The notes beneath the pieces were generated by a model. The model searched no databases and was not told the origin of the DNA. It saw only the letters and a program-made list of their open reading frames with translations. A program made the position numbers and the translations under genes. A stretch of 63,590 nucleotides of DNA from Planctomycetaceae bacterium UBA2671 (GTDB taxonomy: Bacteria > Planctomycetota > Planctomycetia > Planctomycetales > Planctomycetaceae): positions 18,287 to 81,876 of the forward strand of contig DEML01000118.1 of NCBI GenBank assembly GCA_002359185.1. The letters are read 5' to 3'. Positions 43,881-53,395 of this stretch are shown in pieces (the first letter of the stretch is position 1; the number at the start of each line of letters is the position of its first letter).

Positions 43881-44456
43881 ATGCCAGAACGGTACTACAA
43901 GCGATATCGGATGGAATTCGATCTGAAGCAGACTCCGCTGCCTGCAGCGGAACTGCCCGACGGATTCCGGTGGACTGCCTGGGAACCCAAACTTCTCGAA
44001 AGCCATGCCCGCATCAAAGCAGAATGTTTTGCAGGTGAAGTCGACGCCCAGCTCTTTCCCTGCCTGAGTAATGTGGCTGGCTGCAGACGCCTGATGAGCG
44101 ATATCTCCTCTCGCAGCAATTTTCTGCCAGAAACGACCTGGTTGATTGAACACCCCAATCCCTCCTTAACCTCAAAATACTGCGGCACCATCCAGGGCAT
44201 GCGACGAGCCTTCAAACTCGGAGCCATTCAAAATGTCGGCATCACTCCCGACTGCCGTGGCTTGGGACTGGGAAAAGCCCTCGTCACAAAATCCCTGCAC
44301 GGCTTTGCCGAATGCGGTATCCAACGGGTCTATCTGGATGTCACCGCTGCCAACTGCACCGCGGTCGCCTTGTATCACTCCATCGGCTTCCGCATCAAAG
44401 ACCGCTCTTATCTGACTTTGCACGTCCCCGATAACGCAACACCGGTCGCGACATAA
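43881..44456 (+). CDS. GNAT family N-acetyltransferase
   Basis: This 191-residue protein has the GNAT fold, with acetyl-CoA pyrophosphate loop GITPDCRGLGLGKALVTKSL (about 121-140) and the following strand VYLDVTAANCTAVALYHSIG. The first 90 residues are less conserved and may form the substrate side. It should transfer an acetyl group to an amine; substrate unknown. ATG at 43881 follows CAGGA by 9 bases. It is a single gene followed by palindrome A5. Confidence 0.88.
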   Translation: MPERYYKRYRMEFDLKQTPLPAAELPDGFRWTAWEPKLLESHARIKAECFAGEVDAQLFPCLSNVAGCRRLMSDISSRSNFLPETTWLIEHPNPSLTSKYCGTIQGMRRAFKLGAIQNVGITPDCRGLGLGKALVTKSLHGFAECGIQRVYLDVTAANCTAVALYHSIGFRIKDRSYLTLHVPDNATPVAT

Positions 44457-44477
44457 TCTCCATTGTTCAATAACGGT

Positions 44478-44502
44478 GTAGGTCAGGCAGTGCCTGACCT
44501 AC
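44478..44502. repeat. Palindromic repeat family A, perfect copy A5
   Basis: GTAGGTCAGGCA and TGCCTGACCTAC are perfectly complementary around one central base. It is 22 bp past the GNAT stop. The following ACAGTCTTCT nearly matches the flank of copy A7 at 62011. Confidence 0.9.
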
Positions 44503-44678
44503 AGTCTTCTACAATCAGTTGCAAATTCTGCAATTCCTGCGGAAATAATGAGAGTTTCCTTCAGGAATTCGGTCGATCTTGATCAGATCGCCAGAATGAC
44601 TTACCGTTCGACTCCCCTCGAATGGAAAACTTCCGTTCTACCCCGAGTTTTCACCTCACACTGCTTATGCCTTTCTCC

Positions 44679-46157
44679 ATGAACAATTTTCACTCAATCC
44701 GTTTCGGCTTGATGCTCCCCTGCATCGTTGCCGGTCTGTTTGCGCTGATTGGTTGTGGAACCGTGGATCACTCCGTCGCGAAATACAATCCCAAGACGTG
44801 GTTCAGTTCCGAGAATAAAGACACAATTCCGGAAAACAGTACGGAAGTCGCTGAAGCAACTGAAGAGAATCCATTTCTGTTGACCGGTGAGCCCGAAGTA
44901 AAAACGGCTTCCGCAAAAAAAACGATGGTCATCAACGAAGAAGTGCAAACTCCTAAGTTTGACGCCGCGACCATGATGCTGATCGAAACAGAATTCCGCG
45001 ATGCCACCCCCGAAGAACGCAAACAGTGGTACGAAGAATTGCGTCAGGTTCCGCCCGATATGGTACCTCGAATCATCCGCATGCGTCGACTTGCCCGTCA
45101 GCATTCCGAGGATGCTTCACCGGTTGAAACTCGAAAAGTTGCTGGACATCCTTCAAGCGAAACCAGCAACGAACTCCCCGTAATTGCCGATCATTCCCAG
45201 AGCAGTGCTTCAGCAAATGAACTGCAGGCGCTGGATCCCTGGAATCGACCTGCAGTTGGCAGATCTCAGCCACAAAACCTGCAGCCCGGCGAAATGGTAA
45301 CGGTCTCAAATCAGCAGCCGGAAGCAATTGATGTCGGAAAGGTTCAAACAGCTGATGGAATCAAAACCGAATCACTCTCTCCGCAAAAGAGCAATAAACC
45401 GGTTATGGAAACCGTTCAGAAGTCAGACAAAGAACGTTACGAAGAAGCATTGGCCACATTAATCAACCTGTCCGAGCAGCAGATTCAACATAATCTGCCG
45501 GCTGGCGATAATACGCAAATGCAAAAATACACCAGAGACCATGTCTTCCTGCGGATGATGTATTTGATGAGTGATCGTCACGAACGGACTCTCGAAGCGA
45601 TCCCCGATCTCCCCGCAGCCGAGCAGGAATTCTGGCAGAAACTCTTTTGGGGAATGTCGAACTACTTCGACGCGACCGGCATCCCGAATTCCGGTGACCG
45701 TGCAACTCACGCCGTCTCTCAACTCTCCGATGCCACCGACCGCTTGCGGGAACGGGCCAATCTGGAAATTCGCAATGTCACATTCTCCCGCGGCATCCAG
45801 GGCTTCGGAGTTTACGATCGCTTCGAACGCGATGAATTCCGCCCCGGACAACCCGTCCTCGTCTATGGAGAAATGCGTAACTTCCTCAGCGAAATGACAC
45901 CCGATGGCACCTATAAAACCGTCTTGAAATCGACTGTCGAAATTCATCGAGCAGGCAGTAATCCCGGTTTGGTCGTCGAACAGGAATATCCTCCCACAGA
46001 AGATTACTGCCGCACCCGCAGGCACGACTACTTCCACAGCTACAAGGTCAATATCCCCAGCGAACTGACCGTCGGCCCCTATCTCCTCAAACTGATCGTC
46101 GAAGACCAACTCAACCGCAAGGTCGCGACTTACTCGATCAATTTCACTGTGAAATAA
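44679..46157 (+). CDS. Uncharacterised lipoprotein with C-terminal beta-sandwich-like domain
   Basis: I do not recognise a named family. The 492-residue product begins with a lipoprotein signal (LMLPCIVAGLFALIGC, Cys near residue 27) and so is membrane-anchored outside the cytoplasm. A low-complexity Ser/Glu/Gln-rich stretch (residues about 40-250) is followed by a helical part (ERYEEALATLINLSEQQIQH) and a C-terminal domain of strands (EFRPGQPVLVYGEMRNFLSE, GPYLLKLIVEDQLNRKVATY) that reads like an Ig-type fold. In-frame starts at 44622 and 44667 are also possible; 44679 gives the best signal peptide. Single gene. Confidence 0.7.
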   Translation: MNNFHSIRFGLMLPCIVAGLFALIGCGTVDHSVAKYNPKTWFSSENKDTIPENSTEVAEATEENPFLLTGEPEVKTASAKKTMVINEEVQTPKFDAATMMLIETEFRDATPEERKQWYEELRQVPPDMVPRIIRMRRLARQHSEDASPVETRKVAGHPSSETSNELPVIADHSQSSASANELQALDPWNRPAVGRSQPQNLQPGEMVTVSNQQPEAIDVGKVQTADGIKTESLSPQKSNKPVMETVQKSDKERYEEALATLINLSEQQIQHNLPAGDNTQMQKYTRDHVFLRMMYLMSDRHERTLEAIPDLPAAEQEFWQKLFWGMSNYFDATGIPNSGDRATHAVSQLSDATDRLRERANLEIRNVTFSRGIQGFGVYDRFERDEFRPGQPVLVYGEMRNFLSEMTPDGTYKTVLKSTVEIHRAGSNPGLVVEQEYPPTEDYCRTRRHDYFHSYKVNIPSELTVGPYLLKLIVEDQLNRKVATYSINFTVK

Positions 46158-46553
46158 AAATAGCGATTTCTTTGTACTTCATCTCTTTTTTTGAACCACA
46201 GATGGACACGGATATACACAGATAATTTAATTCCAGCTTTAAATTAAAATAGGGCGTGAATTGTAAAACACAATGAAATGAATATGTCTCATCGCGTTCT
46301 CTGTGGTTTATGAAATTATTTTGATCTGAGGGGTAGACAATAAATGGCATAATTGGAGGTTGTTCACTTAAGCAACGTCATCTCATACATCAGTGCTGAT
46401 CCGTGTCCATTCGTGGTTCAAGATTTCTTTCTCAAAAAAAATGAACTTCTGATAAATCTGCGGATTCAATTTGAAATCGTGAAGGCTCACCCGCTATAAC
46501 GTGGCCTGCAAAAGCGTTTTCTCATTTTCTCTTAGCCGAAAGGCAGAACCTTC
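46158..46553. other. 396-bp gap with a wide family B pair
   Basis: Both halves of repeat B3 are present (46192-46224 and 46399-46420) around about 175 bp of AT-rich DNA with no ORF. The promoter of the following HAD gene should lie in the last 130 bp, but no boxes stood out. Confidence 0.45.
46192..46420. repeat. Repeat family B, copy B3 (wide pair)
   Basis: Left half TTGAACCACAGATGGACACG followed by GATATACACAGATA; right half ATCCGTGTCCATTCGTGGTT. The halves are inverted and about 175 bp apart. The left half begins 34 bp after the lipoprotein stop. Confidence 0.75.
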
Positions 46554-47141
46554 GTGCAGTACGAAGCGATTATTTTTGATTGTGATGGCACCATAGCCAA
46601 TTCCATGCCCGCTCATTACATTGCCTGGGTGACGACTCTCGAACGCTACGGCCTCGAGTTTTCTGAAGATCTGTTCTATGAAACCGGCGGCTGGTCGACA
46701 CTCAAGGTCGCCCGGCATCTCCTCGATCTTCAAGGACACGACGGCGATGCCGCAGTGATTGCCGAAGAAAAAGAAGACGAATTCGAAAAACATCTCGATG
46801 TCATTCTGCCGATTGAACAGACGATCGAAGTCGTCAAAGTTCACTTCGATAAAATCCCCCTGGCAGTCGCAACCGGCGGCATCCCCCGCGTCTGTCATGG
46901 TATCCTCGACAATCTCGGCCTGCGACAATACTTTCAGACCATCGTCACCGCTCTCGATATTGAACACCCCAAACCCGCACCCGATACCTACCTAGAAGCC
47001 GCCCGACGTTTAGGAGTAAACCCGGCCAAATGTCTCGCATACGAAGATACCGATCCTGGTATCGAATCGGCTCGGCAGGCTGGGATGTCGACAATTGATG
47101 TACGTACATACTTTAAGCCTGAACGCGTTACAGCTGGTTAA
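46554..47141 (+). CDS. HAD-superfamily hydrolase (beta-phosphoglucomutase-like)
   Basis: This 195-residue HAD phosphatase of the subfamily with an alpha-helical cap has motif I FDCDGTIANSMPAHY (about 8-22), motif II with Thr in LAVATGG, motif III Lys in HPKPAPDTYLEA and motif IV YEDTDPGIESARQAG. The cap residues resemble beta-phosphoglucomutase and related sugar phosphatases. Phosphatase or mutase activity on a sugar phosphate is likely but the substrate is open. The start is GTG at 46554. It is followed by repeat B4 and the convergent reductase gene. Confidence 0.9.
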   Translation: MQYEAIIFDCDGTIANSMPAHYIAWVTTLERYGLEFSEDLFYETGGWSTLKVARHLLDLQGHDGDAAVIAEEKEDEFEKHLDVILPIEQTIEVVKVHFDKIPLAVATGGIPRVCHGILDNLGLRQYFQTIVTALDIEHPKPAPDTYLEAARRLGVNPAKCLAYEDTDPGIESARQAGMSTIDVRTYFKPERVTAG

Positions 47142-47185
47142 TAAAGCGTATTTCGCTAACAACTACTGCTAAAGTGAAAGTTAAG

Positions 47186-47255
47186 AACCGCGGATGAACA
47201 CAGATAAACGCGGATGCAATATAATCTCTGCGTCAATCTGTGTCCATCTGCGGTT
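47186..47255. repeat. Palindromic repeat family B, copy B4
   Basis: AACCGCGGATGAACACAGAT followed by AAACGCGGATGC faces the complement CTGCGTCAATCTGTGTCCATC and CGCGGTT-like end (TGCGGTT), an imperfect hairpin of 70 bp. It lies 45 bp after the HAD stop. Confidence 0.8.
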
Positions 47256-47264
47256 CAATAAAAA

Positions 47265-47300
47265 AGAAGCTGCGAAGATCATCAGACCTTCGCAGCTTCT
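47265..47300 (-). terminator. Terminator of the sulfite/nitrite reductase gene
   Basis: AGAAGCTGCGAAG and its perfect complement enclose 10 bases. The reverse strand then reads TTCTTTTTTATT-like T-rich DNA. It is 25 bp past the stop codon at 47325 and can also stop forward transcripts. Confidence 0.9.
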
Positions 47301-47324
47301 TTAATTTCAATCTCTCTCAGAGAC

Positions 47325-49061
47325 TCACGCAGCAGCTGTTACTTTTTCCGTCAGATCTTCAAGTCCCTTGCGATTGCAGAAATCGCCAAAGGATTCCTTG
47401 CCTTCTCGTTCGGCTTTGAAGTAAGCGAAAATCGGCGACAGCGTCGGAGCGACGTCTTCGAACTTGACCATGTCCTGGAAGATGAAGCCGAGTCGTGTTC
47501 CTTCGGCGTTTCCTCCTAAGAACATCGTGTACTTGTTGACTGCTTTACCAACCAAGCCGATATCGGGTGTGTAGGGTCGGGCACATCCATTTGGACATCC
47601 GGTCATATGGACACTGATCAGTTCCTCCTGCAAATCGTATTTTGCCATCTCGGCTTCAATCTGACTCATCAGATCAGGCATGACTCGTTCCGATTCCGTG
47701 ACAGCCAAACCGCACATCGGCAGAGCCGGGCAGGCCATCGAGAAGCGTCGTGAGATCGTGTATTCCTCGGCTGTTTTAATGCCGTGCTCTTTGAGCATGT
47801 TGGCGATGTCATCTTTATCAGTTGGATCGATATCGCAAAGAATCATAGATTGCAGAGCCGTTAGATGGACGGGCATCTTGTATTTTTCAACGATGGCTCG
47901 CAGACCGGTTTTGATCCGCAAATCGCCCTCGTCTTTAATACGTCCATTCTCGATATTAATGCCGACGAACAGCTTCCCATCGCCCTGTTCACGCCAGCCC
48001 ATGTAATCGTCAACACCTGTCACTTTGACACCACGTACTGGTGAAAGCGGTCGGCCATAATACTCAGCGACTTTCTCGCGGAACTTATCGATTCCCCAAT
48101 TGTCGACGAGGTATTTCATACGGGCGACTTTACGGTCTTCCCGATTTCCGAAGTCCCGTTGAACTTTGACAACCGCTTCGGCGACCGCACAAACTTCGCC
48201 TGGTGCCAGGAACGCGAGTGGTTTTCCCAGAGCCGGATAGGTCTCTTTCTTGGCGGGGGTTCGTCCCATTCCTCCGCCGACATACATGTCGTAACCGACA
48301 ACCGCATCGTTTTCGACAATCGCCAGCAGCCCAATATCCTGCGTCATGATATCGACATGATTATCTTCCGGCAGAGCGACACCAATCTTGAATTTTCGTG
48401 GCAGGTAAGTCGCCCCGTAAATTGGTTCTTCGACCGGCTGGAACTCGGCGACATTTTCCTTGTGTCCATCAGGATCCTCCACCCACAATTCGAAGTATGC
48501 CGTCGAACGGGGTTTGAGATGAGCAGCGATCATCGCCGTCATTTCCTGCATCTGCTCCAGCACGGGATTATTTTTGTAAGGAGCAGGATTGCACATCACA
48601 TTACGATTCACATCGCCGCAAGCGGCGTATGTATTCAGCTTGATTTTGCTGATCTCGTGAATCGTTCGCTGCAGATTCTGCTTGAGCACTCCGTGCAACT
48701 GAATCGCCTGGCGGGTTGTCAGTCGCAAAGTTCCCTCACCATATTTGTCGGCCAGATCCATCTCGACCAGAAACTGATCGGCTGTCATTTTTCCGCCGGT
48801 CACACCGGTGCGAATCATGCAACTGTAGGCTTTATCCATCCGGTTGCCATCAGCATCCTTACGGTTTCGCAGCTCGCGATTGTCCTGCTGATAGGTGCCA
48901 TGGAATTTGAGCAATTGAGCCGCATCGCCAGAAAAACTGGGCTCTTGGTTGAGCAGTTCTTCAGGAATTGGTCCTCGCAATTGACGGGAGGCTTCCTTGA
49001 TGCCCTCCATTTTGGAGAGTTTGTCTGTATCGGTTGAGATTTTTGAGTCGGTTTCAGCCAT
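47325..49061 (-). CDS. Siroheme-[4Fe-4S] sulfite/nitrite reductase
   Basis: This 578-residue enzyme makes the six-electron reduction of sulfite to sulfide or nitrite to ammonia. The siroheme/cluster cysteines are visible as CPALPMC (C-x5-C) and TGCPNGCARP (C-x3-C). Two ferrodoxin-like half domains are present (TTRQAIQLHGVLKQNLQRTI; RRFSMACPALPM). It resembles ferredoxin-type sulfite reductases and CysI. The nitrite alternative cannot be excluded because no assimilatory partner gene is next to it. ATG at 49061 follows GAAGGA; a TTG at 49079 is in frame but weaker. It has its own terminator. Confidence 0.87.
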   Translation of the reverse strand: MAETDSKISTDTDKLSKMEGIKEASRQLRGPIPEELLNQEPSFSGDAAQLLKFHGTYQQDNRELRNRKDADGNRMDKAYSCMIRTGVTGGKMTADQFLVEMDLADKYGEGTLRLTTRQAIQLHGVLKQNLQRTIHEISKIKLNTYAACGDVNRNVMCNPAPYKNNPVLEQMQEMTAMIAAHLKPRSTAYFELWVEDPDGHKENVAEFQPVEEPIYGATYLPRKFKIGVALPEDNHVDIMTQDIGLLAIVENDAVVGYDMYVGGGMGRTPAKKETYPALGKPLAFLAPGEVCAVAEAVVKVQRDFGNREDRKVARMKYLVDNWGIDKFREKVAEYYGRPLSPVRGVKVTGVDDYMGWREQGDGKLFVGINIENGRIKDEGDLRIKTGLRAIVEKYKMPVHLTALQSMILCDIDPTDKDDIANMLKEHGIKTAEEYTISRRFSMACPALPMCGLAVTESERVMPDLMSQIEAEMAKYDLQEELISVHMTGCPNGCARPYTPDIGLVGKAVNKYTMFLGGNAEGTRLGFIFQDMVKFEDVAPTLSPIFAYFKAEREGKESFGDFCNRKGLEDLTEKVTAAA

Positions 49062-49582
49062 CGATCCTTCGTCTTTCAATGATGGGATCCTGAGGGATCA
49101 GTTTTCGATCTTAATTTTTCCGTCACATTTCTGGAAATAAGATCACGATCAGAGGAATTACAAAACCTGACCGTTTCTAAACTGTTTAGCAGGCAACCTT
49201 AAAAACGTCGCCCTGCTTAAATTGTAGTGGTCTGAAAAAAGTTTGAGAAGGGGAAGTGGATTGGGCAAATTTTGCGGGCATTTGGGTAATATCCACTATA
49301 AAACAGGTCAATCCAAGTACTTACACCGTTATTTGCGCGGAAGATGCAACCTGATTTTGGCAGATTCCTCTGAAAAAGTGCGGCAAATTTGTTGATGGGC
49401 ATTTAAGGAATTGAGGAAATCATCATTCACGAATTGCCCAAGGAGCCAATTTAGATACAATTTTAACAGTAGCACAGGTGAACCTTTCACCTTTCTACTG
49501 GTCTGGATCATAACTTGCACAAGTCAGGTTCAGATTTTGACCTGCAATCTATTGATGCAATCCATTTGCGACAGGAGTCATT
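49062..49582. other. 521-bp divergent gap between reductase and hflX
   Basis: The gap is long and AT-rich, between two gene starts. It contains a small hairpin (49476-49492, AGGTGAA/TTCACCT with a 3-base loop). No ORF with a ribosome site, repeat family or known riboswitch was recognised, so it is a candidate for regulatory DNA or a small RNA. Confidence 0.4.
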
Positions 49583-50959
49583 TTGAATCAACCGTTGCGT
49601 GATACGCTGAAAGTCGAAGCCAAACGAGCCGTTCTGGTCGGAATGTTAACTCCCGGGCAAAAGCTGTCGAAAGAACATGCCCTAGATGAACTGGCCGGTC
49701 TTGCTGAGACCGCGGGCTGTGAAGTTGTTGGTCATTTGACACAAACACGCGACCATCCCGAACCAGCCACCTATCTTGGGAAAGGGAAAATTGAAGAACT
49801 CAATCAGCTCATGCAAGCGACCGATGCCGAGCTGGCCATTTTCGATAACAACCTCTCTCCCTCGCAAGGCAAGAATATCGAAGCGACAATCAAATCGATT
49901 GTCATTGATCGCAGCGAAGTCATTCTGGATATCTTCGCGACACACGCCCGAACTTATGAAGCAAAGTTGCAGGTGGAACTGGCTCAACTGCTCTATATGC
50001 GTCCCCGGCTGAAACGGATGTGGACTCACCTGGAGCGTATTGAGGGGGGAATTGGGAGTGGTCGTGGACCTGGGGAAAAGCAGCTTGAACTCGACCGTCG
50101 AATGCTCGATAAACGCGTCTCCGAACTTCGCCGTAAGTTGGAAAGTGTCGAAAAACGTCGCGAACGACTCGTCGCTTCCCGCAACGAATATTTCACCGTC
50201 TCCCTAGTCGGTTACACCAACGCCGGCAAAAGTACTTTGATGCACGCCCTGACGGGGGAAGACGTCTACATCGCCGATCAGCTATTCGCAACCCTCGACA
50301 CCAAAACCCGCAAATGGGACATCCCCAACTGGGGCAGTATTCTGCTCAGCGATACCGTCGGTTTTGTCCGCGATCTTCCTCACCATCTTGTCGCCTCGTT
50401 CAAATCGACACTTGAAGAAGCCCTGCAGGCAGATTTACTGCTGCACGTTGTCGATGCCAGTAACCCCGAAGCGATGCAGCACATCGAAACGGTTGAAAGC
50501 GTGCTCGAAGAAATCGGAGCCGGCGAAAAGCAGACTCTCCTCGTGTTAAATAAAGTCGACCGACTTCCCGGACATCAAACTCCTGGAATAGAATCCGATG
50601 GAGATGGCCTCAACAGCATCGAAGAAAATTCGTGGTACCACATTCTGCGAAACAAACACCGCGATGCCATGAGTGTGAGTGCGGTCACCCGGGAAGGCGT
50701 TGAACAACTCCGAGAAAAAGTTGTTTCGATCCTGAGCAAAAACTTTCACGCGGTCGAAATCACCGCTGATATCGGAGACGGAAAACTGACCTCTGTTCTG
50801 ACACAACTGACCGAAGTCGAGCAAACGACTTACACAAACACGAACGCCATCTACCGGTGCCGTTTGCCTCAAGGAGTGATCGAACGTCTGCAGCGCGAGT
50901 ATAAAATTCAAGTCGAATTCCTTGAAGAATTCACCCCATCATCGGCGGATGCCACTTGA
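49583..50959 (+). CDS. hflX: GTPase HflX
   Basis: This 458-residue GTPase binds the 50S subunit and rescues stalled or heat-damaged ribosomes. The N-terminal domain (AETAGCEVVGHLTQTRDHPE, YLGKGKIEEL) and linker (ERIEGGIGSGRGPGEKQLEL) precede the G domain: G1 GYTNAGKSTLM, G3 DTVGFVRDLPHHL, G4 NKVD and G5 VSAVTREG. The start is TTG at 49583, after CAGGAG with 7-base spacing. The alternatives further downstream would cut the conserved N-terminal domain. It is followed by repeats A6 and E1. Confidence 0.94.
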   Translation: MNQPLRDTLKVEAKRAVLVGMLTPGQKLSKEHALDELAGLAETAGCEVVGHLTQTRDHPEPATYLGKGKIEELNQLMQATDAELAIFDNNLSPSQGKNIEATIKSIVIDRSEVILDIFATHARTYEAKLQVELAQLLYMRPRLKRMWTHLERIEGGIGSGRGPGEKQLELDRRMLDKRVSELRRKLESVEKRRERLVASRNEYFTVSLVGYTNAGKSTLMHALTGEDVYIADQLFATLDTKTRKWDIPNWGSILLSDTVGFVRDLPHHLVASFKSTLEEALQADLLLHVVDASNPEAMQHIETVESVLEEIGAGEKQTLLVLNKVDRLPGHQTPGIESDGDGLNSIEENSWYHILRNKHRDAMSVSAVTREGVEQLREKVVSILSKNFHAVEITADIGDGKLTSVLTQLTEVEQTTYTNTNAIYRCRLPQGVIERLQREYKIQVEFLEEFTPSSADAT

Positions 50960-50981
50960 ATTGTAGGACTGTCATTTAGCC

Positions 50982-51049
50982 GTAGGTCAGGCTGTGCCTG
51001 ACGAAAAACAGGATGGCAAGCACATTTCGTCATGCTCAACCTGACCAAC
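50982..51049. repeat. Palindromic repeat family A, copy A6
   Basis: An intact half (50982-51003) faces a decayed half (51028-51049, CGTCATGCTCAACCTGACCA). It starts 23 bp after the hflX stop. Confidence 0.8.
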
Positions 51050-51073
51050 AGCTTACAAAATTATGAACTGGTC

Positions 51074-51107
51074 GTAGGTTGGGTTAGCGCAGCGTAACCC
51101 AACCTAC
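51074..51107. repeat. Perfect palindrome, family E, copy E1
   Basis: GTAGGTTGGGTTA and TAACCCAACCTAC (13-bp arms) enclose GCGCAGCG. A partly lost copy is at 58909-58937. Confidence 0.85.
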
Positions 51108-51216
51108 TTTCTGTCTACAAACAGGAATATTTCTCCCGGAAATCAAATTTCTCCTGAATTCCCGCCTGAAATAAAGTAAAGTTGAATCTCTGTCATTCAT
51201 TATCGGGATTAGATTC

Positions 51217-52485
51217 ATGAAGAAATTTGCGTTCTGGGCATTCCAGATTGTCGTGCTGGCTGGCTTTGGAATTGCCTATGGCGTTGCCAGTCCGAATATT
51301 AAAAACGAGATCGCCGACGATCTTTCGCCTTCAAAACGTACTCCGATCATCGATATCCCACGGGAAGTGCCCTTGCGAGTGGAGTCGTTGTACGATCGAC
51401 CTGATATGGTTTCCGATGAGGATCTGGCTGCTGTGCTCTGGCAGGTCCGACCAAAGTTCGAGCGTAAAGAGCTTCGTCCAAATCTGGTTGAACATGCCAT
51501 CCGCGCCTGGTCTGTTCATGCCGAATTTCGCGATCCAGACGTTCTTTCCGGTAAGCAGATGGAAGATTTTCTTCTCGATCACGGCACCTTTATCCTTTCG
51601 TGGGGCGAGTCAGCTTCGCCATTGTTACAGGATCGACCAACCGGAGTCGGCGTGAACTGGGGAGAATATCGCAGTAATTCCGTCCATCACGATCACATGC
51701 TCGCCTGCATTACCGAAGCCGGGGCTCGTCTCGATTCACCGGTTCTACTACCGTCTCAACGGCAGCTGACCTTGGAAAATGTCATCCACGAAGCCCTTCG
51801 CGATTTCCAGCTCGATGAACGCGAAACCGAATGGTCGGCCATGGCCTTCGGCCTTTGGCTCCCTCCCACAAAAACCTGGCGGGCAATCAACGGACGCGAA
51901 ATGTCCTTCGATCTCCTGGCTCAGCGATTAATGCGTGGCTATCTCGAAAAAGGCGTTTGCAGCGGTACCCACCGCGTCTATTCCCTGATGCTCCTCTGGC
52001 GACTCGATCAGGAATTCGACATCCTCTCTGAAGATGTGCAAAACGAAGTTTACGCCCATCTCGAACTTGTCCGCGATCTGATTACCGAATCCCAATTCGA
52101 AGATGGTCACTGGCCACCTAATTGGAACGAAGGAAGTACCGCGGTCGAGAATCCGCGCGAGAGAGAAATTCGTAGCGAAATTATTGCCACCGGCCATCAT
52201 CTCGAATGGCTGTCGATTGCACCGATCGAACTTCATCCGCCACGAGAACAGATCGACAAAGCCGCTCAATGGATTATCCAAACGACCAAACAACAAACCC
52301 CGGAACTCATCCTCCAACGCTACACCTTCCTCAGCCATGTCGGCAATGCTCTAGCACTCTGGCGTGGAACAACTCCTGCCGCGTTCTGGAAACAGTGGCA
52401 GAAAGATAACCCAGAATACACATTTACCCCAATCCCAGGAGGAGACGCTCAAATCGATTCGAAGTCCGAGGATACTACTCATTAA
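51217..52485 (+). CDS. Uncharacterised exported or membrane-anchored helical protein
   Basis: I do not recognise a named family for this 422-residue protein. The N-terminus is a signal peptide or anchor (FAFWAFQIVVLAGFGIAYGV). The remainder is mostly helical, with conserved-looking segments FLLDHGTFILSWGESASPLL, NVIHEALRDFQLDERETEWS, LEKGVCSGTHRVYSLMLLWR and FEDGHWPPNW. The His, Cys and DGHWPPNW features recall alpha/alpha-toroid proteins such as prenyltransferase or terpene-cyclase-like folds, but this is only a similarity of pattern. It is a single gene; neighbours give no function. Confidence 0.6.
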   Translation: MKKFAFWAFQIVVLAGFGIAYGVASPNIKNEIADDLSPSKRTPIIDIPREVPLRVESLYDRPDMVSDEDLAAVLWQVRPKFERKELRPNLVEHAIRAWSVHAEFRDPDVLSGKQMEDFLLDHGTFILSWGESASPLLQDRPTGVGVNWGEYRSNSVHHDHMLACITEAGARLDSPVLLPSQRQLTLENVIHEALRDFQLDERETEWSAMAFGLWLPPTKTWRAINGREMSFDLLAQRLMRGYLEKGVCSGTHRVYSLMLLWRLDQEFDILSEDVQNEVYAHLELVRDLITESQFEDGHWPPNWNEGSTAVENPREREIRSEIIATGHHLEWLSIAPIELHPPREQIDKAAQWIIQTTKQQTPELILQRYTFLSHVGNALALWRGTTPAAFWKQWQKDNPEYTFTPIPGGDAQIDSKSEDTTH

Positions 52486-52740
52486 GTCGATTAGCCTGAT
52501 GAAGGGGAATAACGCTCGACATTTCTGTTATGATGTTCAGTCGAGTACAGCAATAATCGCAACTATTGGCATATTCATATCAGCCCAACTTAATCAACAA
52601 ATCCTCTTTGATATTGATCTTTTCGCATCACGTCCAATGGACTTTGGTCCGTTACCGTGATTAGTGTGAGAACATTGCGTTTCGAATCCACTGGGATTCA
52701 ATGCATTTCACGACCTCAATATCTTGACAGGGCTACAGAC

Positions 52741-53334
52741 ATGACACTTCAGAAAACTTTTCACCAACTTAAGCAAGCAGGCAGCTTTTCGCTCATCGCT
52801 TGTCTGCTCCTGACTTTGGCAGTTTCGGATGTCCATGCCCAAACGGTACCACAACCAGATGAAGACCCGGTTGAAGTCTCCGACTTTGCATATGGTGCCG
52901 TTGCTGATGATCCCGCGAATAACGATCCCCGCAGAGCCGCAATGGTTCTTCCCGCTCCTGAAGGATATTATTCAACTATGCTGCAGGGAACATTCCTCGC
53001 ACAATACATGCAGATCTCAACTGGCGGACGACCAATTCCCTTCTGGGGTGCCCGGATTATGGAACTCGATCCCAGTTCACCACTGATCGACCTGGGCTTG
53101 CAGCCGGGCGATGTGATCACACGTCTCGATAAAATCACAATTGCCAACAACATGAAACGCAGAAACCGAAATGATCCCTGGCAGATCGTGCAGATGGAAA
53201 ATCATTACGGCCCGACGAAAGTCCGCTACATTTATCACGCCACAACTCAGGTCGAAGAAGAGACTGTCGACCTGGGCCGTCACCGAAAAAGCCCCTCCGG
53301 CCCACCACGACGACCAGTGCCACTTGCACCTTAA
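52741..53334 (+). CDS. Secreted PDZ-like domain protein
   Basis: This 197-residue protein has a signal peptide (FSLIACLLLTLAVSDVHAQ) and one PDZ-like domain: GARIMELDPSSPLIDLGLQP followed by GDVITRLDKITIANN, then VRYIYHATTQVEEETVDLG. The carboxylate-binding loop of HtrA-type PDZ domains is replaced by WGARI. The end is Pro/Arg-rich (SPSGPPRRPVPLAP). It probably binds a peptide or another envelope protein; no protease domain is present. An in-frame start at 52657 exists, but ATG at 52741 begins the signal peptide. Confidence 0.75.
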   Translation: MTLQKTFHQLKQAGSFSLIACLLLTLAVSDVHAQTVPQPDEDPVEVSDFAYGAVADDPANNDPRRAAMVLPAPEGYYSTMLQGTFLAQYMQISTGGRPIPFWGARIMELDPSSPLIDLGLQPGDVITRLDKITIANNMKRRNRNDPWQIVQMENHYGPTKVRYIYHATTQVEEETVDLGRHRKSPSGPPRRPVPLAP

Positions 53335-53395
53335 TCCAGCAAGATCAACAGTAGCCACAGGGAGCATTCGTGCTCCCTTTATTATGCGCTGTCAC

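Noticed and set aside
46192..46420. Small RNA or ORF between the family B halves
   Set aside because: No promoter or terminator signals and no ORF with a ribosome site; the sequence is explained by the repeat halves and AT-rich DNA.
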